Shown piece after piece: positions 21,569 through 32,449 of a DNA stretch of 64,000 nucleotides. The position numbers and the translations under genes are program-made. Position 1 is the first letter of the stretch. Every line of letters begins with the position of its first letter. Below the pieces are notes generated by a model. That model was given only the letters and a program-made list of their open reading frames with translations. It ran no database searches and was not told the origin of the DNA. Origin of the DNA: Acanthosepion esculentum (Eukaryota; Mollusca; Cephalopoda; Sepiida; Sepiidae); NCBI GenBank assembly GCA_964036315.1, contig OZ038487.1:52679033-52743032 (forward strand), given 5' to 3'.

Positions 21569-22210
21569 TAGATTTGGTTGGAATCCAATCTAAAAGGGCA
21601 ATTTTGATTTCAAAACTATGGAGAATGAAGCAGGAAACCATTCCACTATTATTCCCAGTAATAGAAGTTAAATAATATCCAATTGTTGGGTAAGTCATCA
21701 GATAATGAGTGAGCTATGGAAGAAAGTGAATATTATACCATTTGTATTTTCCTCATTATGGGAAATAATATATCTATGATATAATAACTTCTTATTTCAC
21801 AGACAGAATGGAATAGCTGAAAGGAAAGGAATGACAAACATGCTTTGTTCCCAGAGCAAGTTTAGTGCCACTAAATCATACACAAAATTATATCTACATA
21901 TTTTACATTTGTCCCACACAGAGAAACTATAACATGGATGTAATAACAAGCAGTGTGAAAGGAGAACAAAAAGACAGGGTCTTACTTATAATAATTCTCA
22001 ATGGGAATTGGGTTTACCAAAGTTGCTTCTGTGTTTCTGGAGGAGCCATATTTAGGATTCCAGATTTGAGCAGGATGGATTTATTTGCTATATCTCTAGT
22101 GAAGACATATTCCTTTCAAATAGGAAATGGTGAGGTATGGGTTTTTTCCCAATATAAGGACTGTGAGCTAGAGATATTATCTATATCTGGTGAAGATATA
22201 TTTCCATAAG
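21569..22210 (+). repeat. Unclassified interspersed repeat, copy 2
   Basis: Second copy of the repeat at 10977-11640, starting at TTTAGATTTGGTTGG. Additional 3' sequence (22110-22210) includes the near-duplicated phrase TCTAGTGAAGACATATTCCT and TATCTGGTGAAGATATATTTCC. A 114-codon frame at 21865-22209 has no recognised domain and is not conserved as a frame in copy 1. Confidence 0.65.
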
Positions 22211-23189
22211 AAAATGGCACCAAGAGTATGTAAGTTGCTGAGGGAAGTGGACTCGGCCTCAGCCCTGGCTAAAAAAAGCAACTACTCAGTTTGACTCCTG
22301 GAAACTGACAAAGACTGACCGTCACTCTATGAAGTGGAATCATTAAGTGACCATCACATGATCCATGTGACCTCATCTAAACCAAAAGGAGATAATTACC
22401 TTTTGTATTCATTCACCAAGAATAGTCATGATAATATGTGGTCTTTGGAGAGTCATTATTGTCTCCATCCTGAAGATTTCTGGAAAAAAAAAAAAATAGT
22501 TAAATAAAAAATTATTTGTTAACTTTATCATCATAATTGTTATCTTCATTAATTTGAAAAACTAGGAAAGACAAAATTATGATGAAAAAGCAGTAATTTA
22601 TAATAGTCAGGAGCAAACAGCAGCCCAAAGATGTGGCCTTATTGGCTTTCTAGATGGCACATCAAAATTCATGAGGAAAATAACATTTATTAAAATGTTG
22701 TTTGTTTTTTTTTTCATTCTCTCTTATTCACTCACACACTCTCCCATGTATAATCATATACATAAACAAGGATTAAGTACAATGTTTCTTGAAATTTGTA
22801 ACTTTTTGTTTGAGATAACATTGTCAGCATTTTAAACAATTGCCTATTTTCACTAAGGAAATCTCATATGTAAACATCTTTTACTTCAGAACAGGAAATG
22901 TCAATGATAATTATTGTTCTCTAAAGAATAAATATACTTCTTCTTTTACAAATATCTTTGTATTGTCAAATGAATTAAAAAAACAAATCACAGAAAGGAG
23001 CATGTGTTAATCACTGTCATCAGAGATAATATTAGACCAAATTTTTTTTTAATTGTAAAAGGAATCTTTTCTCCAAAGAAAAAAAAATTGACTTTTCCCA
23101 ATTTCTAAGGTAGATGCTTATGCAAAATGATCTTATGTTGGGAAAATGAACAGGTATCTTTAATGAAAAATTAACTTAAATTTTTTTTA
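22211..23189. other. Unassigned AT-rich stretch
   Basis: Contains A- and T-homopolymer runs but no recognisable gene or element. The open frames are all short. Confidence 0.4.
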
Positions 23190-23261
23190 GTCATGTGGCC
23201 TGCCTTATGATCTACTGTACCTCATGCAGCCCCCTGTTTGAAAACAGTTGCCCATACCCAA
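23190..23261. mobile_element. Possible hAT-type element end
   Basis: CATGTGGCCTGCC followed by GTTTGAAAACAGTTGCCCA resembles the terminal region of non-autonomous hAT elements (ends of the GTTTGAAAACAGTTGCCCATCC type). No opposite end or target duplication was found, so this is tentative. Confidence 0.35.
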
Positions 23262-23641
23262 TTCATAACAATGTGTTCTATCTTCTTAGCGTCTTTTTTT
23301 ACGCTAACATATCTTGTGCATCTCATGAGGATGTCGTCTAGATACGCTACTGCAAAATCTAAACCACCCAACATCGAATCCATTACTTGTTGGAAAATGG
23401 CGGGGGCAACCTTAATCCCAAAAGGTAGTCTGTTAAATTTATACAGACCCCGATGTGTGTTAATACACAAAAGTTTAGGCGTTTCTTTCTCTACCGGTAT
23501 TTGCAGATATGCATCGCTGAGGTCTATTTTCGAGAATACAGTACCTCCATTAAGCTTTGCAAATATTTCTTCTGCTGTTGGTAGAGGATAATTATAGTCT
23601 TTAAGTGCCGCGTTTAACCCCGTTGAAAGATCTGCACACAA
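23262..23641 (-). pseudogene. Ty3/gypsy reverse transcriptase fragment
   Basis: Minus-strand open frame carrying the middle of an LTR-retrotransposon reverse transcriptase, the enzyme that copies element RNA into DNA. Visible motifs in order: CADLSTGLNAALKDYNYPLP, then FSKIDLSDAYLQIPV (motif A with the first catalytic Asp), LPFGIKVAPAIFQQVMD (motif B), and AVAYLDDILM (motif C, catalytic DD). The fragment is open for about 125 codons but lacks gag, protease, RNase H, integrase and LTRs. Similarity ends shortly after YLDDIL and just upstream of CADLS. Catalytic residues are intact, suggesting a younger insertion than most neighbours. Confidence 0.9.
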
Positions 23642-24930
23642 TGTTAAAAAGAATTAAGACATCTGCAAACTGATGAAGATTCTTAAGTAATAAATCCTGA
23701 TTATGATTGTAATTTATCCTTCGTTTATTACATAATCTATTAAGTATAATATTTTTGGTATTCTCTTTCAGATGTTCTTGTTGCTGTGTGTATGCAGTCA
23801 TTTCTTTTGTTATGTTTTTATTAATGATATTATTACTGTTATTGTGTGTTATTAGAATGAAATAGAACAAGATATTTTAAGATTGAGTTTTCAATTATAT
23901 TTTCAATTCTGGTTATGAAAGAAAATAGCAGATATAATGTATAAGAAAAAACATGAAAAATATGATTATGCATAGCATAGCATCATATGTCTTAGAGAAT
24001 AAAAATAAATGAAAGTATAAGTAAATAAAAGCATCTGATGAAAAATTAATTTTATTGAGCCCATACACAGGATTACACATTCAGAGTTTATTGTGTAAAT
24101 ATATTATGTTATTATATACTATTTATTGTGTAAATATTCAAATAAAAATGCAGATATTTTGGAACTTAATGTTTATTTCCAATATTCTTTTGCATATGGA
24201 ATGATAAAAAAGCAGTTTCTTTCTTTTGTATGCTCAGAGAAAATTTTCCCTTGAAAATAATTGAAATCTACTGTATTTTTTATTTCCAGCTTATTGATTT
24301 GAAGAGAAAGAAAATTTTGAAGATAAAATGCAGGCATTAAAATTGATGTAAATTCAATTTATTTTATAAGCTTTTCATGCTCTGATCAGAAGGTATGTCT
24401 TTTATTGACTTGGATATATTCAAAACCTCCTCTAGTTTACGATCAGAGCTCGTGCGGGGCTCCCTATGCATTATAAAGAAGTATTGAAATTGGGTTTAAA
24501 ATAAAAACAGATTTATTTGCATTTAGTTTGATTTATACTGTGATTGCTGAATATATGCTTCAACAATAAAAGTTGTATAATAAAAGAATAAAAGTTAGAA
24601 TAAATGAAAATTAAATGAAGAAAAATCAAAGGAAAAATGATAGGTTGTGAGAAAGAATATGCTGGCAAGAGATATAAATGAAAATGCCTGCCTTTCAAGG
24701 TCAGTCAGATACATCAAAAGAAATCTCTACTGCTACTTGATCCTCAAAAAAAAAAAGAAAGAAAATTTGATCAGATTCTTTAACTCAGTACAGTGAATAC
24801 TTACACCTCATGGATATTTCATATTTCATAAATATTTGTCCGAAATCAGAATTCCATTTCTTAGGTAAGAGTGAAGTAATTAATTTTAGTATAACTTTCT
24901 GCAATGCATTATTTTTATTTTAAACATGCT
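23642..24930. other. Unassigned AT-rich stretch
   Basis: No recognised coding region. A locally GC-rich patch at 24440-24470 (CAGAGCTCGTGCGGGGCTCC) stands out from the surroundings but matches nothing I can name. Confidence 0.4.
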
Positions 24931-25138
24931 ACTACATTGGTAACTATGTCTTAGGTTTTACTGTTAAACTAGCTTGATGCAACCGTATGTCCTGTTCTAA
25001 TAGATTCTTTTCTCACCTGTGGAATTCCCTTTTGATTTCTTGCTTCCCTGCCACCTACAATGTTCATAAATTTAAATGCAATGTCAATCACTGTCTTCCG
25101 GAAACCTGTTCTTTTATTCTCCTTTCTCCTCACTAAAG
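24931..25138 (+). mobile_element. LINE B C-terminal fragment
   Basis: Plus-strand remnant reading FTVKLA*CNRMSCSN, FFSHLWNSLLISCFP and KFKCNVNHCLP, the LINE B C-terminal order. Bases 24931-25061 are repeated almost exactly at 25141-25271. Confidence 0.75.
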
Positions 25139-25140
25139 AT

Positions 25141-25271
25141 ACTACATTGGTAACTATGTCTTAGGTTTTACTGTTAAACTAGCTTGATGCAACCATATGT
25201 CCTGTTCTAATAGATTCTTTTCTCACCTGTGGAATTCCCTTTTGATTTCTTGCTTCCCTGCCACCTACAAT
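25141..25271 (+). repeat. 131-bp near-identical duplicate of 24931-25061
   Basis: Differs from 24931-25061 by a single base (GCAACCATATG against GCAACCGTATG). The offset is 210 bp, so it is a recent local duplication of a LINE B piece. Confidence 0.9.
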
Positions 25272-25770
25272 CTTAGACCAAAAATGAAGTATCGTTGCCA
25301 TGTCTGATCTGGGGCTGCTTAATCTTCAATCTTAATAGAGTTCATAATCATTTATATGGTCTTTTCAAGGATGACATTTTTAACCCTGAAGTCGCTTACC
25401 CACAGTTACATTGCAAGCCTGTCACTAATCTGTCACTATCTCCATAGCAAATGTTTAGATGAGCTCCACTCTTTAGTTCCACCAGTTCAGACCTTTATAA
25501 CTAGTACTCACCTTGCTGTGAACATGGAGTCAAATAACACATATTTTTTCTGTATTCCCAATTTCAGTAGGAAGTACCATTCAGCTTTTTTCCCAAGAAT
25601 TGCCATTCTGTGGCTTAAACTCCTGAAGGGATGCTTTACTAAAAACTACAAACTTAGCCTCTTTATACCAAAAGTTGTTATTTACCTTTCTTAATCTCTT
25701 TATCTTGACTTTCAGTAACCCTCTCTTATGTTTTGTTCTTGAGCCTTATATTGAATGAAAAATATGAAAT
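25272..25770 (+). mobile_element. LINE D C-terminal domain and 3' end
   Basis: The plus-strand frame at 25356-25694 includes LTHSYIASLSLICHYLHSKC, LDELHSLVPPVQTFI and SRKYHSAFFPRIAILWLKL, ending KVVIYLS. It is preceded by a frameshifted KYRCHVW.GA block (25288-25315). After the stop comes CAGTAACCCTCTCTTATG, then GAGCCTTATATTGAATGAAA, the LINE D 3' end. Inactive and lacking reverse transcriptase. Confidence 0.75.
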
Positions 25771-26084
25771 ATTCATTAGAAAAAATATTTAATTTCCCCT
25801 CATATTATTGATGTTCCTTTTTATGCAAGAATTTGAACAAACATATTCTTAGATTGATAGCGCAAACAGCGGAAAATTAGAAATAATATGTAGCTTCTAA
25901 AACATGATAGTCCATGTCTTGGAGGTCCATCTTTCATGGATGACATCTTAAACAATGTTGCCTTGCAAGTGTTAAAGATTCAGCAGAATACAGTCTACAT
26001 TCATTCTTCTTCAATTCTCTGTTAACTTCCTTTTATGACCAAGTTACAGAATTATTCATTTTGAAATTTCTAGATAATGTAGTG

Positions 26085-26374
26085 TATGGGATATGGCCCA
26101 GTGGATAAAGGCATTGATTAGACTCAAAGAGTTGTGAGTTCAATACATGGCTACTGCAGTGGTGAACTAAAACTTGGAGAGTTGAGTTAAAGGGAAATAA
26201 CTGAGACATCTGGAATAGGCATGGCATGTGGAACTAAAACAATCTACCCCAGTGAAGAAAATAAAGGGTTCGGCTAGAAATTCCAAACCCCTGAAGAAAA
26301 CCAGAGTGTCCAGCGGCTAAAACATTGTGAATATGACAATGAAGATGAGGATAACAGTCTGAATAATGTAAATA
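26085..26374 (+). mobile_element. SINE-A, most complete copy
   Basis: A tRNA-like head with an A-box-like TGGCCCAGTGGATAAAGG and a B-box-like GAGTTCAATACATGG. The body has AGTTGAGTTAAAGGGAAATA, ACTGAGACATCTGG and GGCATGTGGAACTAAAAC, and the 3' part is AATGAAGATGAGGATAACAG with tail AATAATGTAAATAATGTAA. The tail continues without a break into a 32-bp minisatellite. Confidence 0.8.
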
Positions 26375-26598
26375 ATGTAAGTAGTATAGGGGAGTAAATA
26401 ATTATAATGTAAGTAGTGTAGGGAAGTAAATAATTATAATGTAAGTAGTGTAGGGGAGTAAATAATTATAATGTAAGTAGTGTAGGAGAGTAAATAATTA
26501 TAATGTAAGTAGTGTAGGGGAGTAAATAATTATAATGTAAGTAGTGTAGGAGAGTAAATAATTATAATGTAAGTAGTGTAGGGGAGTAAATAATTATA
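26374..26598. repeat. 32-bp minisatellite, seven units
   Basis: The landmark GTAAGTAGT recurs at 26377, 26409, 26441, 26473, 26505, 26537 and 26569: exactly 32 bp each time. The unit is AATGTAAGTAGTGTAGGGG plus AGTAAATAATTAT, with variation only at the GGG/AGG positions. Confidence 0.95.
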
Positions 26599-26599
26599 A

Positions 26600-27822
26600 A
26601 CACCCTAACATTTATATATACAAAAATACTTGTAAAAATGAGAAACAGAAAAAATGTAGAAACAACAAAACGAGTATTATTTATCTAGTTGGTATATAGT
26701 GTTGGAGACATGAGAGACAGTAATATTGAGTAGAATTGTGAGTCTGGGGTCAAATGTAGATCAAATATGGATTGGAGTCCAACAGAATGATAAGATAAAA
26801 AAATAAGTAAAATGTATACAGTCTTTCTCATGTGTTATTTATAGATGTGTGTAATGAGTGTCCAGATAATTTAGTTGGAAAAATACAAGTGCCTGGGCTT
26901 TTCTTACTTCAAATTTAGTTGAGTGCTAAAAGATAAATGTTTCTATGATAGCATAAAATAGGAAAAGGAGCTGGAATTTTCATTGATACATATGTTCATG
27001 GCCTGTCTGTGTTGACTGCTTGTCTGATAGACTGTCATATGTTTGTGCGTGTAGAGGTGAAATGTGGGGTCAGTTCTCATTGGTTTAGAATGAGTGAATT
27101 AATGATAATTATAATTTTTATAACTATTTTATGATAATTATTTTTTTATACTATAATTAATTTTTATTCATTTATTTTTTATTACAAAATGTATATTGAT
27201 CTGCAGTATTGAGAGAACAAAAATATGATGCCAAAATAGTAATAAACTAATTAAACTATTAATAAAATAAAAAAGTAAAAATATTTAATCTAAGAAGCAA
27301 CATAAATAAGATGGGAGCAAACTAGTAATAAAACAATAATAGTGAAACAGCAACAATAATTAAAACTAGTAATAATTACCTTGACATGGTTGACTGGCTT
27401 GCATGCTTCTATAACCTGAAAACCAATGTTAGTAGGAGTTTATCTTTTGGCTGGTCTTGTCCTAAGTTCAACCTACCCAAACTGTTCAGTGGTTAGGAGT
27501 AAACATGAATGATGAAAATTCTGGAGTGGGAAAATTCTGGAATGCTGTTGTATAGATAGGCAAGCATTGACAGACTGATACATTGGCTTGATATACAGTA
27601 ATCGATGGCAGATTATAAGAATCACTGTCAAATACAATGGCAGAAATCAACCAATTCCAGTTAGCTGAATACCGCAATTGCCAGCAGGAGTTATGACTGC
27701 TAATACTGAATTGTATGTAAATGTGAAAGCAGTTGAAAATCAAAAGAGAAAGTCAATCAAGCAAAAATGGAAGAAACTGGTTAATGGTGTATTAGTTTGC
27801 TTGAAATAAAGAACAAGAAATA

Positions 27823-27857
<35 letters not shown>

Positions 27858-28071
27858 AAGTGCATCAGGCTAAAATTCTAGCTAAAACTCATAATAATCT
27901 CTTAGAGTTTGTGAATATTCAAAGTTTGTGAGAGATGTTTCATTTATTAAAAAGGAAGATGAAATTGTAAACTTGTGGCATATGAAAGGGAAGCTGACTA
28001 ATGATAAATCTTGCCTTAAGGTAACAAGGAAATGAACAAAGTACTGATGTTCTTTAGATTATTATCACACA

Positions 28072-28075
<4 letters not shown>
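26600..28075. other. Unassigned AT-rich stretch with an (AAT)n run
   Basis: No recognised gene. A trinucleotide (AAT)n run lies at about 27822-27856. The other short frames show no domain. Confidence 0.4.

Positions 28076-28109
<34 letters not shown>
28076..28109. repeat. (TA)n tract at the 5' side of a LINE
   Basis: An uninterrupted TA run ends within a few bases of the 5' truncation point of the following LINE A copy. Confidence 0.9.
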
Positions 28110-28112
<3 letters not shown>

Positions 28113-28540
28113 TTATCTGGCATCTCGTCTGCAGTCGCTCTCTCACAGATGTGCTGTCGCCTCCCTCTGTCTTTTTTAAAAATACTTTCACAGTAACTGC
28201 TCCAATGAGCTGCTTTCGCTGGTTCCCAGACTTCATGAATTTAAGCATTCAACTAGGCTGGCATCTTGCTCTCACCCTTTCACTGTCAAAACTGTTAAAA
28301 GTAGCTGTCTCTTCTACTCCAATAGCTTCATATCTCACACCTCTTGCCTTTTCTTGATTCCCTGATAGCTATAATCTCCAACTTTTCAAATGTAATATCA
28401 ATCAACATCTCCAGATGCCTTGATCTATCCCCTATCTTTCTCTTCATCCTTTCCTCTATCACTCCTCTTTGCTCTCGCTCCAACTCTTTGTAACCCCTTG
28501 TGTGCTAGTGGCTTCCCACCTTGCTTGGGGTGAAATGCTT

Positions 28541-28545
<5 letters not shown>
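28110..28545 (+). mobile_element. LINE A 3' end, 5' truncated
   Basis: Plus strand: TCTGGCATCTCGTCTGCAGT (ASRLQS), LSHRC, then frameshifted pieces of LCLF.KYFHSN, ELLSLVPRLHEFK, RLASCSHPFTVKTVK and FYSNSFISHTSC. The 3' end is GTAACCCCTTGTGTGCTAGT, then CCTTGCTTGGGGTGAAATGC. It is followed directly by (TA)n (28544-28574), so the copy sits between two TA tracts. Confidence 0.85.
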
Positions 28546-28574
<29 letters not shown>

Positions 28575-28576
<2 letters not shown>

Positions 28577-29315
28577 AACTTTAAGAAGAAATAATTCAGT
28601 ACTGTTAAAATCCAAATAAGTCCTATATTTTTACATTATTAATAAATTTGATCAGTTCAGAAATGTACCAATTGAAATGTCTTTAAAACTTAGCCATTTT
28701 TATTATGAAATGACCTGGCATTTTGGGGCCAATTTCTAATTGTTTATTTTCTTTTAACTTTTCATAGGTTCTATCATCTTATTATTTTTCCTAGCTCTAC
28801 ATGAGACATTAGCATGTGTCCCTTGCATGCACTCTAGGATCTGTGATAGTTCTCATAGCAAAAAACACATGCTGTAATTTCATAGACATGTTTATTTACA
28901 TGTCAGTCAAAAGCTAATTGAACCAGTATAGTTTTTGATTACTTGAGTCCCACAAGTTTTTAACAACTTGTTTTTATTAATAAACTAGCTTAAAAGCCAA
29001 CCTATCAGGTGGCATTTAAGCTAGTTCATGTGAAGGGCTCTTGATTGGGCCTTCATCACAATAGGTAGGGAGGAGTAGATGCAATCGGCAACAATAAACT
29101 ACAGAAGTCAAAATTGATCTCTGCATTTAAGTATTGCATTAATAGTTAAGCTTACCTTTTAAAATTCCCATGATAATTCTTCTGGTGCCACTTAATTTAA
29201 AGACACTTTTATGTATGTAGGTATTTACTTTCCATACAAACAATTATTTTTATTTCATAGGTGACTTTGGCTGGATTTCACAATTAATTTTGTTTATTCC
29301 CAAATTTATTTCTAG
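28575..29315. other. Unassigned stretch with a hairpin
   Basis: No gene recognised. A hairpin at 28983-29027 has arms AACTAGCTTAAAAGCCA and TGGCATTTAAGCTAGTT (one mismatch) and a 10-base loop. Confidence 0.5.
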
Positions 29316-29945
29316 TATTGCTGCCATATATGGTCTGGAGCCCCTGCTGTTTGCCTCAGGGTTCTTGATAAGATCCAGAGACGGATATGCAATGTAATTG
29401 GCCCTGATCTGTCATCTCGTCTGCAGTCGCTCTCTCACAGACGCGATGTTGCTTCATTCTGTCTTTTTTACAAATACTTTCACAGTAATTGCTCTGAGCA
29501 GCTGCTTTCGCTTGTCCCTAGGCCTCATGAATTTAAACGTCCTACAAGGTTGGCATCCCGTTCCCACCCCTTCACCGTTGAAACTGTTAGATGTAGACAT
29601 CTCTTCTACTCCAATAGCTTCATGTCTTGCACATCTCGCCTGTGGAACTCCCTTCCTTATTCCTGTTTCCCTGACAAATACAATCTCCAACTATTTAAGT
29701 GTAACGTCAATCTACATCTCCAGTTGCCTTGATCTATCCACTTCCCTTCTCCACATCCTTTCACCTTTCATTCCTATCTGCTCTCGCTCCAAATCTTCTG
29801 TAACCCCCTTGCCTTGATCAATCCACTATCTTTCTCCACATCCTCTCCTTTACCACTCCTATCTGCTCTTCTTCCAAACCTTCTGTAACACCTTGCGTGC
29901 TAGTGGCTTCCAGCCTTGCTTGGGATGATATGCTTAAAAAAAAAA
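29316..29945 (+). mobile_element. LINE A 3' end with duplicated 3' UTR segment
   Basis: 5' truncated at ATTGCTGCCATATATGGTC (CCHIWSG). It continues VLDKIQRRICNVIGPDLSSR, FYKYFHSNCSEQL, HEFKRPTRLASRSHPFTVE, LFYSNSFMSCTSRLWNSLP and YNLQLFKCNVNLHLQLP, in two or three frames. In the 3' UTR a CCTTGATC..TCCAC...CTTCTGTAAC block of about 80 bp occurs twice (from 29727 and from about 29811). It ends GGGATGATATGCTTAAAAA. Inactive. Confidence 0.9.
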
Positions 29946-31115
29946 AAAGTTATAAAAATTGTTATCATGCAAAAAATTTGTCGCAAAAAATCATGTAAAA
30001 TAATTGCCGAAAATGATCACAGTAATGAAAACTTGAGAATCCAAAATTTCAGGTCTAGTTCTGGCCTGGAATATTTTTAATTTGCTCACAAAGTCAGCTT
30101 GATTCCAAAATGGTGTGATACGTTGAGCGATGGTCTCTAGGAGTAAAGTTGAAAAAGTGTGACACACTGACATTCACATTTATTATATAGATGCGTAGAA
30201 GTGCTTGGGAAATACAGACACTTCATTTTATTTGTACAGATTATTAAAATGACAAAGAAAAATAACCACTTGTTAATGTACCATAAAAAGTTGGTTAGCT
30301 CCCTTATCAGAACTCTCTTATTTTTGACCTTTCATGACTTCATGACAGATCTGGATTTAGACCTTAAGAGACAGATCTGGATTTAGACCTTAAGAGGTAA
30401 AAAAAAAGATATATTTTTAGATGATGCTGGTTTGTTGTAAAACATGAAGCACTTAAACTAAAGAGGGGCCCAAATACTCTAAATTGTTTCAAATTAGTTC
30501 AAAGTAGCCCTGTTAAATCTAAAAATAAACAAATCTCCAATGTTATATTTTTTATTAGTTCTTATTTTTATCGGGGGTCCAAGGTTAGAGGGCCCTTGGG
30601 GGACTCTATACTCTTGAGGCCCCTGGGCTGCAACACATACTGGCCCATATGTAAGTCCAGCACTGCCTTGAAGGTTGACTTTGGTCAACTTTACATCACA
30701 TATCTGCAGACCAAATTTGCTTGGAATCCATCCAGTAGTTTCTGCATCTATAGAAAACTTTATTTTATTTATATAGACAATAATGGGAATATGCTGATAA
30801 TATAGGCATACCTAACTATCTGATTAATAGTTCCCAAACTTGTTTTCTCTGGGCCACATTTTCTGAATTAAAATTTGCTCAAGCCTCGCCAAAGGGAAGT
30901 CTCAGTGAAAAGGCGCAAGCAGCTTTTTTGAATAAAATGCATCTTATTTTTAGGGAAAGATAGGTGTTGGAAAGATTTTAACATAATTATTTTTAAAAAA
31001 TCCTATGTCTCTTCATGATCATAGGTGGCCATGATTTTCTATAATGTTTTCTTTGTTATTTGTGTATTGCATACATTGTTTGGAAATACAGTGGATTGCT
31101 TTCCTGTTGCTTTCT
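29946..31115. other. Unassigned stretch with a small tandem duplication
   Basis: A 26-bp unit starting GACAGATCTGGATTTAGACC is repeated perfectly (30344-30369 and 30370-30395). A GC-richer patch (30570-30670, with GAGGGCCCTTGGGGGAC) and TAGTTCCCAAACTTG at 30828 resemble parts of hAT-type elements, but no matching ends were found. Confidence 0.45.
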
Positions 31116-31119
31116 CCAC

Positions 31120-31325
31120 AGTTTGGAATTCAGAGTTACCTTTCTTTGTAAACTGGTATCCAACTAATTCTAGTTAGCCCAGTCTGTCCTGCTATTTCAT
31201 CCATAGCTGAAGGAAGAAGAAATGAATTCATGTCTTTTGCAAGGGCATTTGTGCAAAAGTGAATGCAATAGACTAACCCAGAATTTGAACTTGAATGGCT
31301 GATTCCACTTTCCATTATAGTTCCT
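31120..31325 (-). mobile_element. SINE-B copy (minus)
   Basis: CCCAGTCTGTCCTGCTATTT, ATAGCTGAAGGAAGAAGAAA, TGAATTCATGTCTTTTGCAA and GCAAAAGTGAATGCAATAGA follow the SINE-B body, with a degenerate tRNA head at 31265-31325 on the minus strand. Confidence 0.7.
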
Positions 31326-31339
31326 GCCCTTCGCATAAA

Positions 31340-31680
31340 TAATGATTCAATAATAGTGAAAAAGCTTTATTGATATCTCTTTTGGTTACTATATTTCCTT
31401 CTGGTGCTAGTGGTTTGAGTTAAAAGCCAGGATTCAAAATGCTGATTTTCAGGGAAGGAAGGTAGGCTCTACCCCCTTGTAAGAGTGTTGCAACACACTC
31501 TCCACACCTCCATTTGGCCTTGTGCCAGACAAAGCTACACTTAATAATTTAAAAAAATATATAAATTGTTTTCTTGGTGGCTGAGATAGTTGGATTTTCT
31601 TTACTAATGCTAGCAGTTAGCGTTCCAGTTGAGATAGAAAGCTAGGAGTTTGCATGCTAATTTTCAAGGAAGGCTAGATT
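31340..31680 (+). mobile_element. Two SINE-C-like units in tandem
   Basis: Unit 1 (31345-31555) has GGATTCAAAATGCTGATTTT, CAGGGAAGGAAGGTAGGCTC, then CCACACCTCCATTTGGCCTT, GTGCCAGACAAAGCTACACT. The last blocks parallel the GGCCTTGTGCCATATCTAAG tail of the 8506-9195 array. Unit 2 (31565-31680) restarts at GGTGGCTGAGATAGTTGGAT and repeats GCTAATTTTCAAGGAAGGCT. Both are diverged. Confidence 0.5.
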
Positions 31681-31810
31681 TACTTCTTGAAAAGTTGACA
31701 CAAAACAATCTTTCTGTCATTTCTCCTTGGGTCATGCAATGGTAAATTTGACATAAAATCATTATCGGCAATTACAAGTCCATTGCCATTGCTGGACAAA
31801 AGCTTTTCCT

Positions 31811-32449
31811 TACTCCTTCCATGATGATAATGACTAACTCTTCTCTTCCATATTTTCCCAACAATCTCTTCAAGGTCAGTCATGTGCTATCCATGATACA
31901 TGTTTAGGCGATCATGTATCTTATGATACATAACTGACGAGGCAAATTTTTTTTTCCCCACAGTAGGTTGCCATTTCTCTTTGTGGTAGACCAGTTGCCA
32001 TCCAAGGCTATAGAACCCAGTCTGTCCTGCTATTTACCCATAGCTGGAGGGAGAAGAAGAGGATTAATACTGGGATTTGAACTCGGCTCTCCGATTCCTC
32101 AATCCAAGCCGGTATAGGAATCAGAGAGTCAAGTTCAAATCCATTACATTCATTTATGTGCTAATACCCTTGGGAAAGGTATGAATCCTCTTCCTCTCCC
32201 CCCCAGCTATGGGTAAATAACAGGACAGACTGAGTTCTGTAGCCTTGGATGGCAATTGGTCTACCACAGAAAGAAATGGCAATCTACTGTAGGAAAAAAA
32301 AAATCTGCCTCGTCAGTCATGTATCATAAGATACATGATCGCCTAAACATGTATCACGGATAGCACATGACCAACGTTGAATAGATAGAGGTGATTGTTG
32401 GGAAAATATGGAAGAGAAGAGTTAGTTATTAGTCATCATGGAAGGAGTA
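31811..32449. repeat. 639-bp inverted repeat containing two facing SINE-B copies
   Basis: The outer ends are TACTCCTTCCATGATG (31811) and CATCATGGAAGGAGTA (32449). Arms of about 300 bp match outside the SINEs (CTAACTCTTCTCTTCCATAT and its complement; CATGTGCTATCC and complement) and inside (GATCATGTATCTTATGATAC; CCCAGTCTGTCCTGCTATTT). The SINE heads meet at the centre near 32120 (AATCCAAGCCGGTATAGGAA). The right arm has a ~35-bp extra block around 32145-32180. The two SINE tails carry short T/A runs at 31951 and 32291. Confidence 0.85.

Noticed and set aside
21865..22209. 114-codon frame as a gene
   Set aside because: Lies in a repeat whose other copy (11209-11640) does not keep the frame open; no domain.
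26374..26598. Regular repeat that could suggest a CRISPR array
   Set aside because: Units are contiguous with no unique spacers; it is a minisatellite in animal DNA.
30826..31115. hAT-type element starting TAGTTCCCAAACTTG
   Set aside because: Only one end is suggestive; the opposite end and target duplication were not found.
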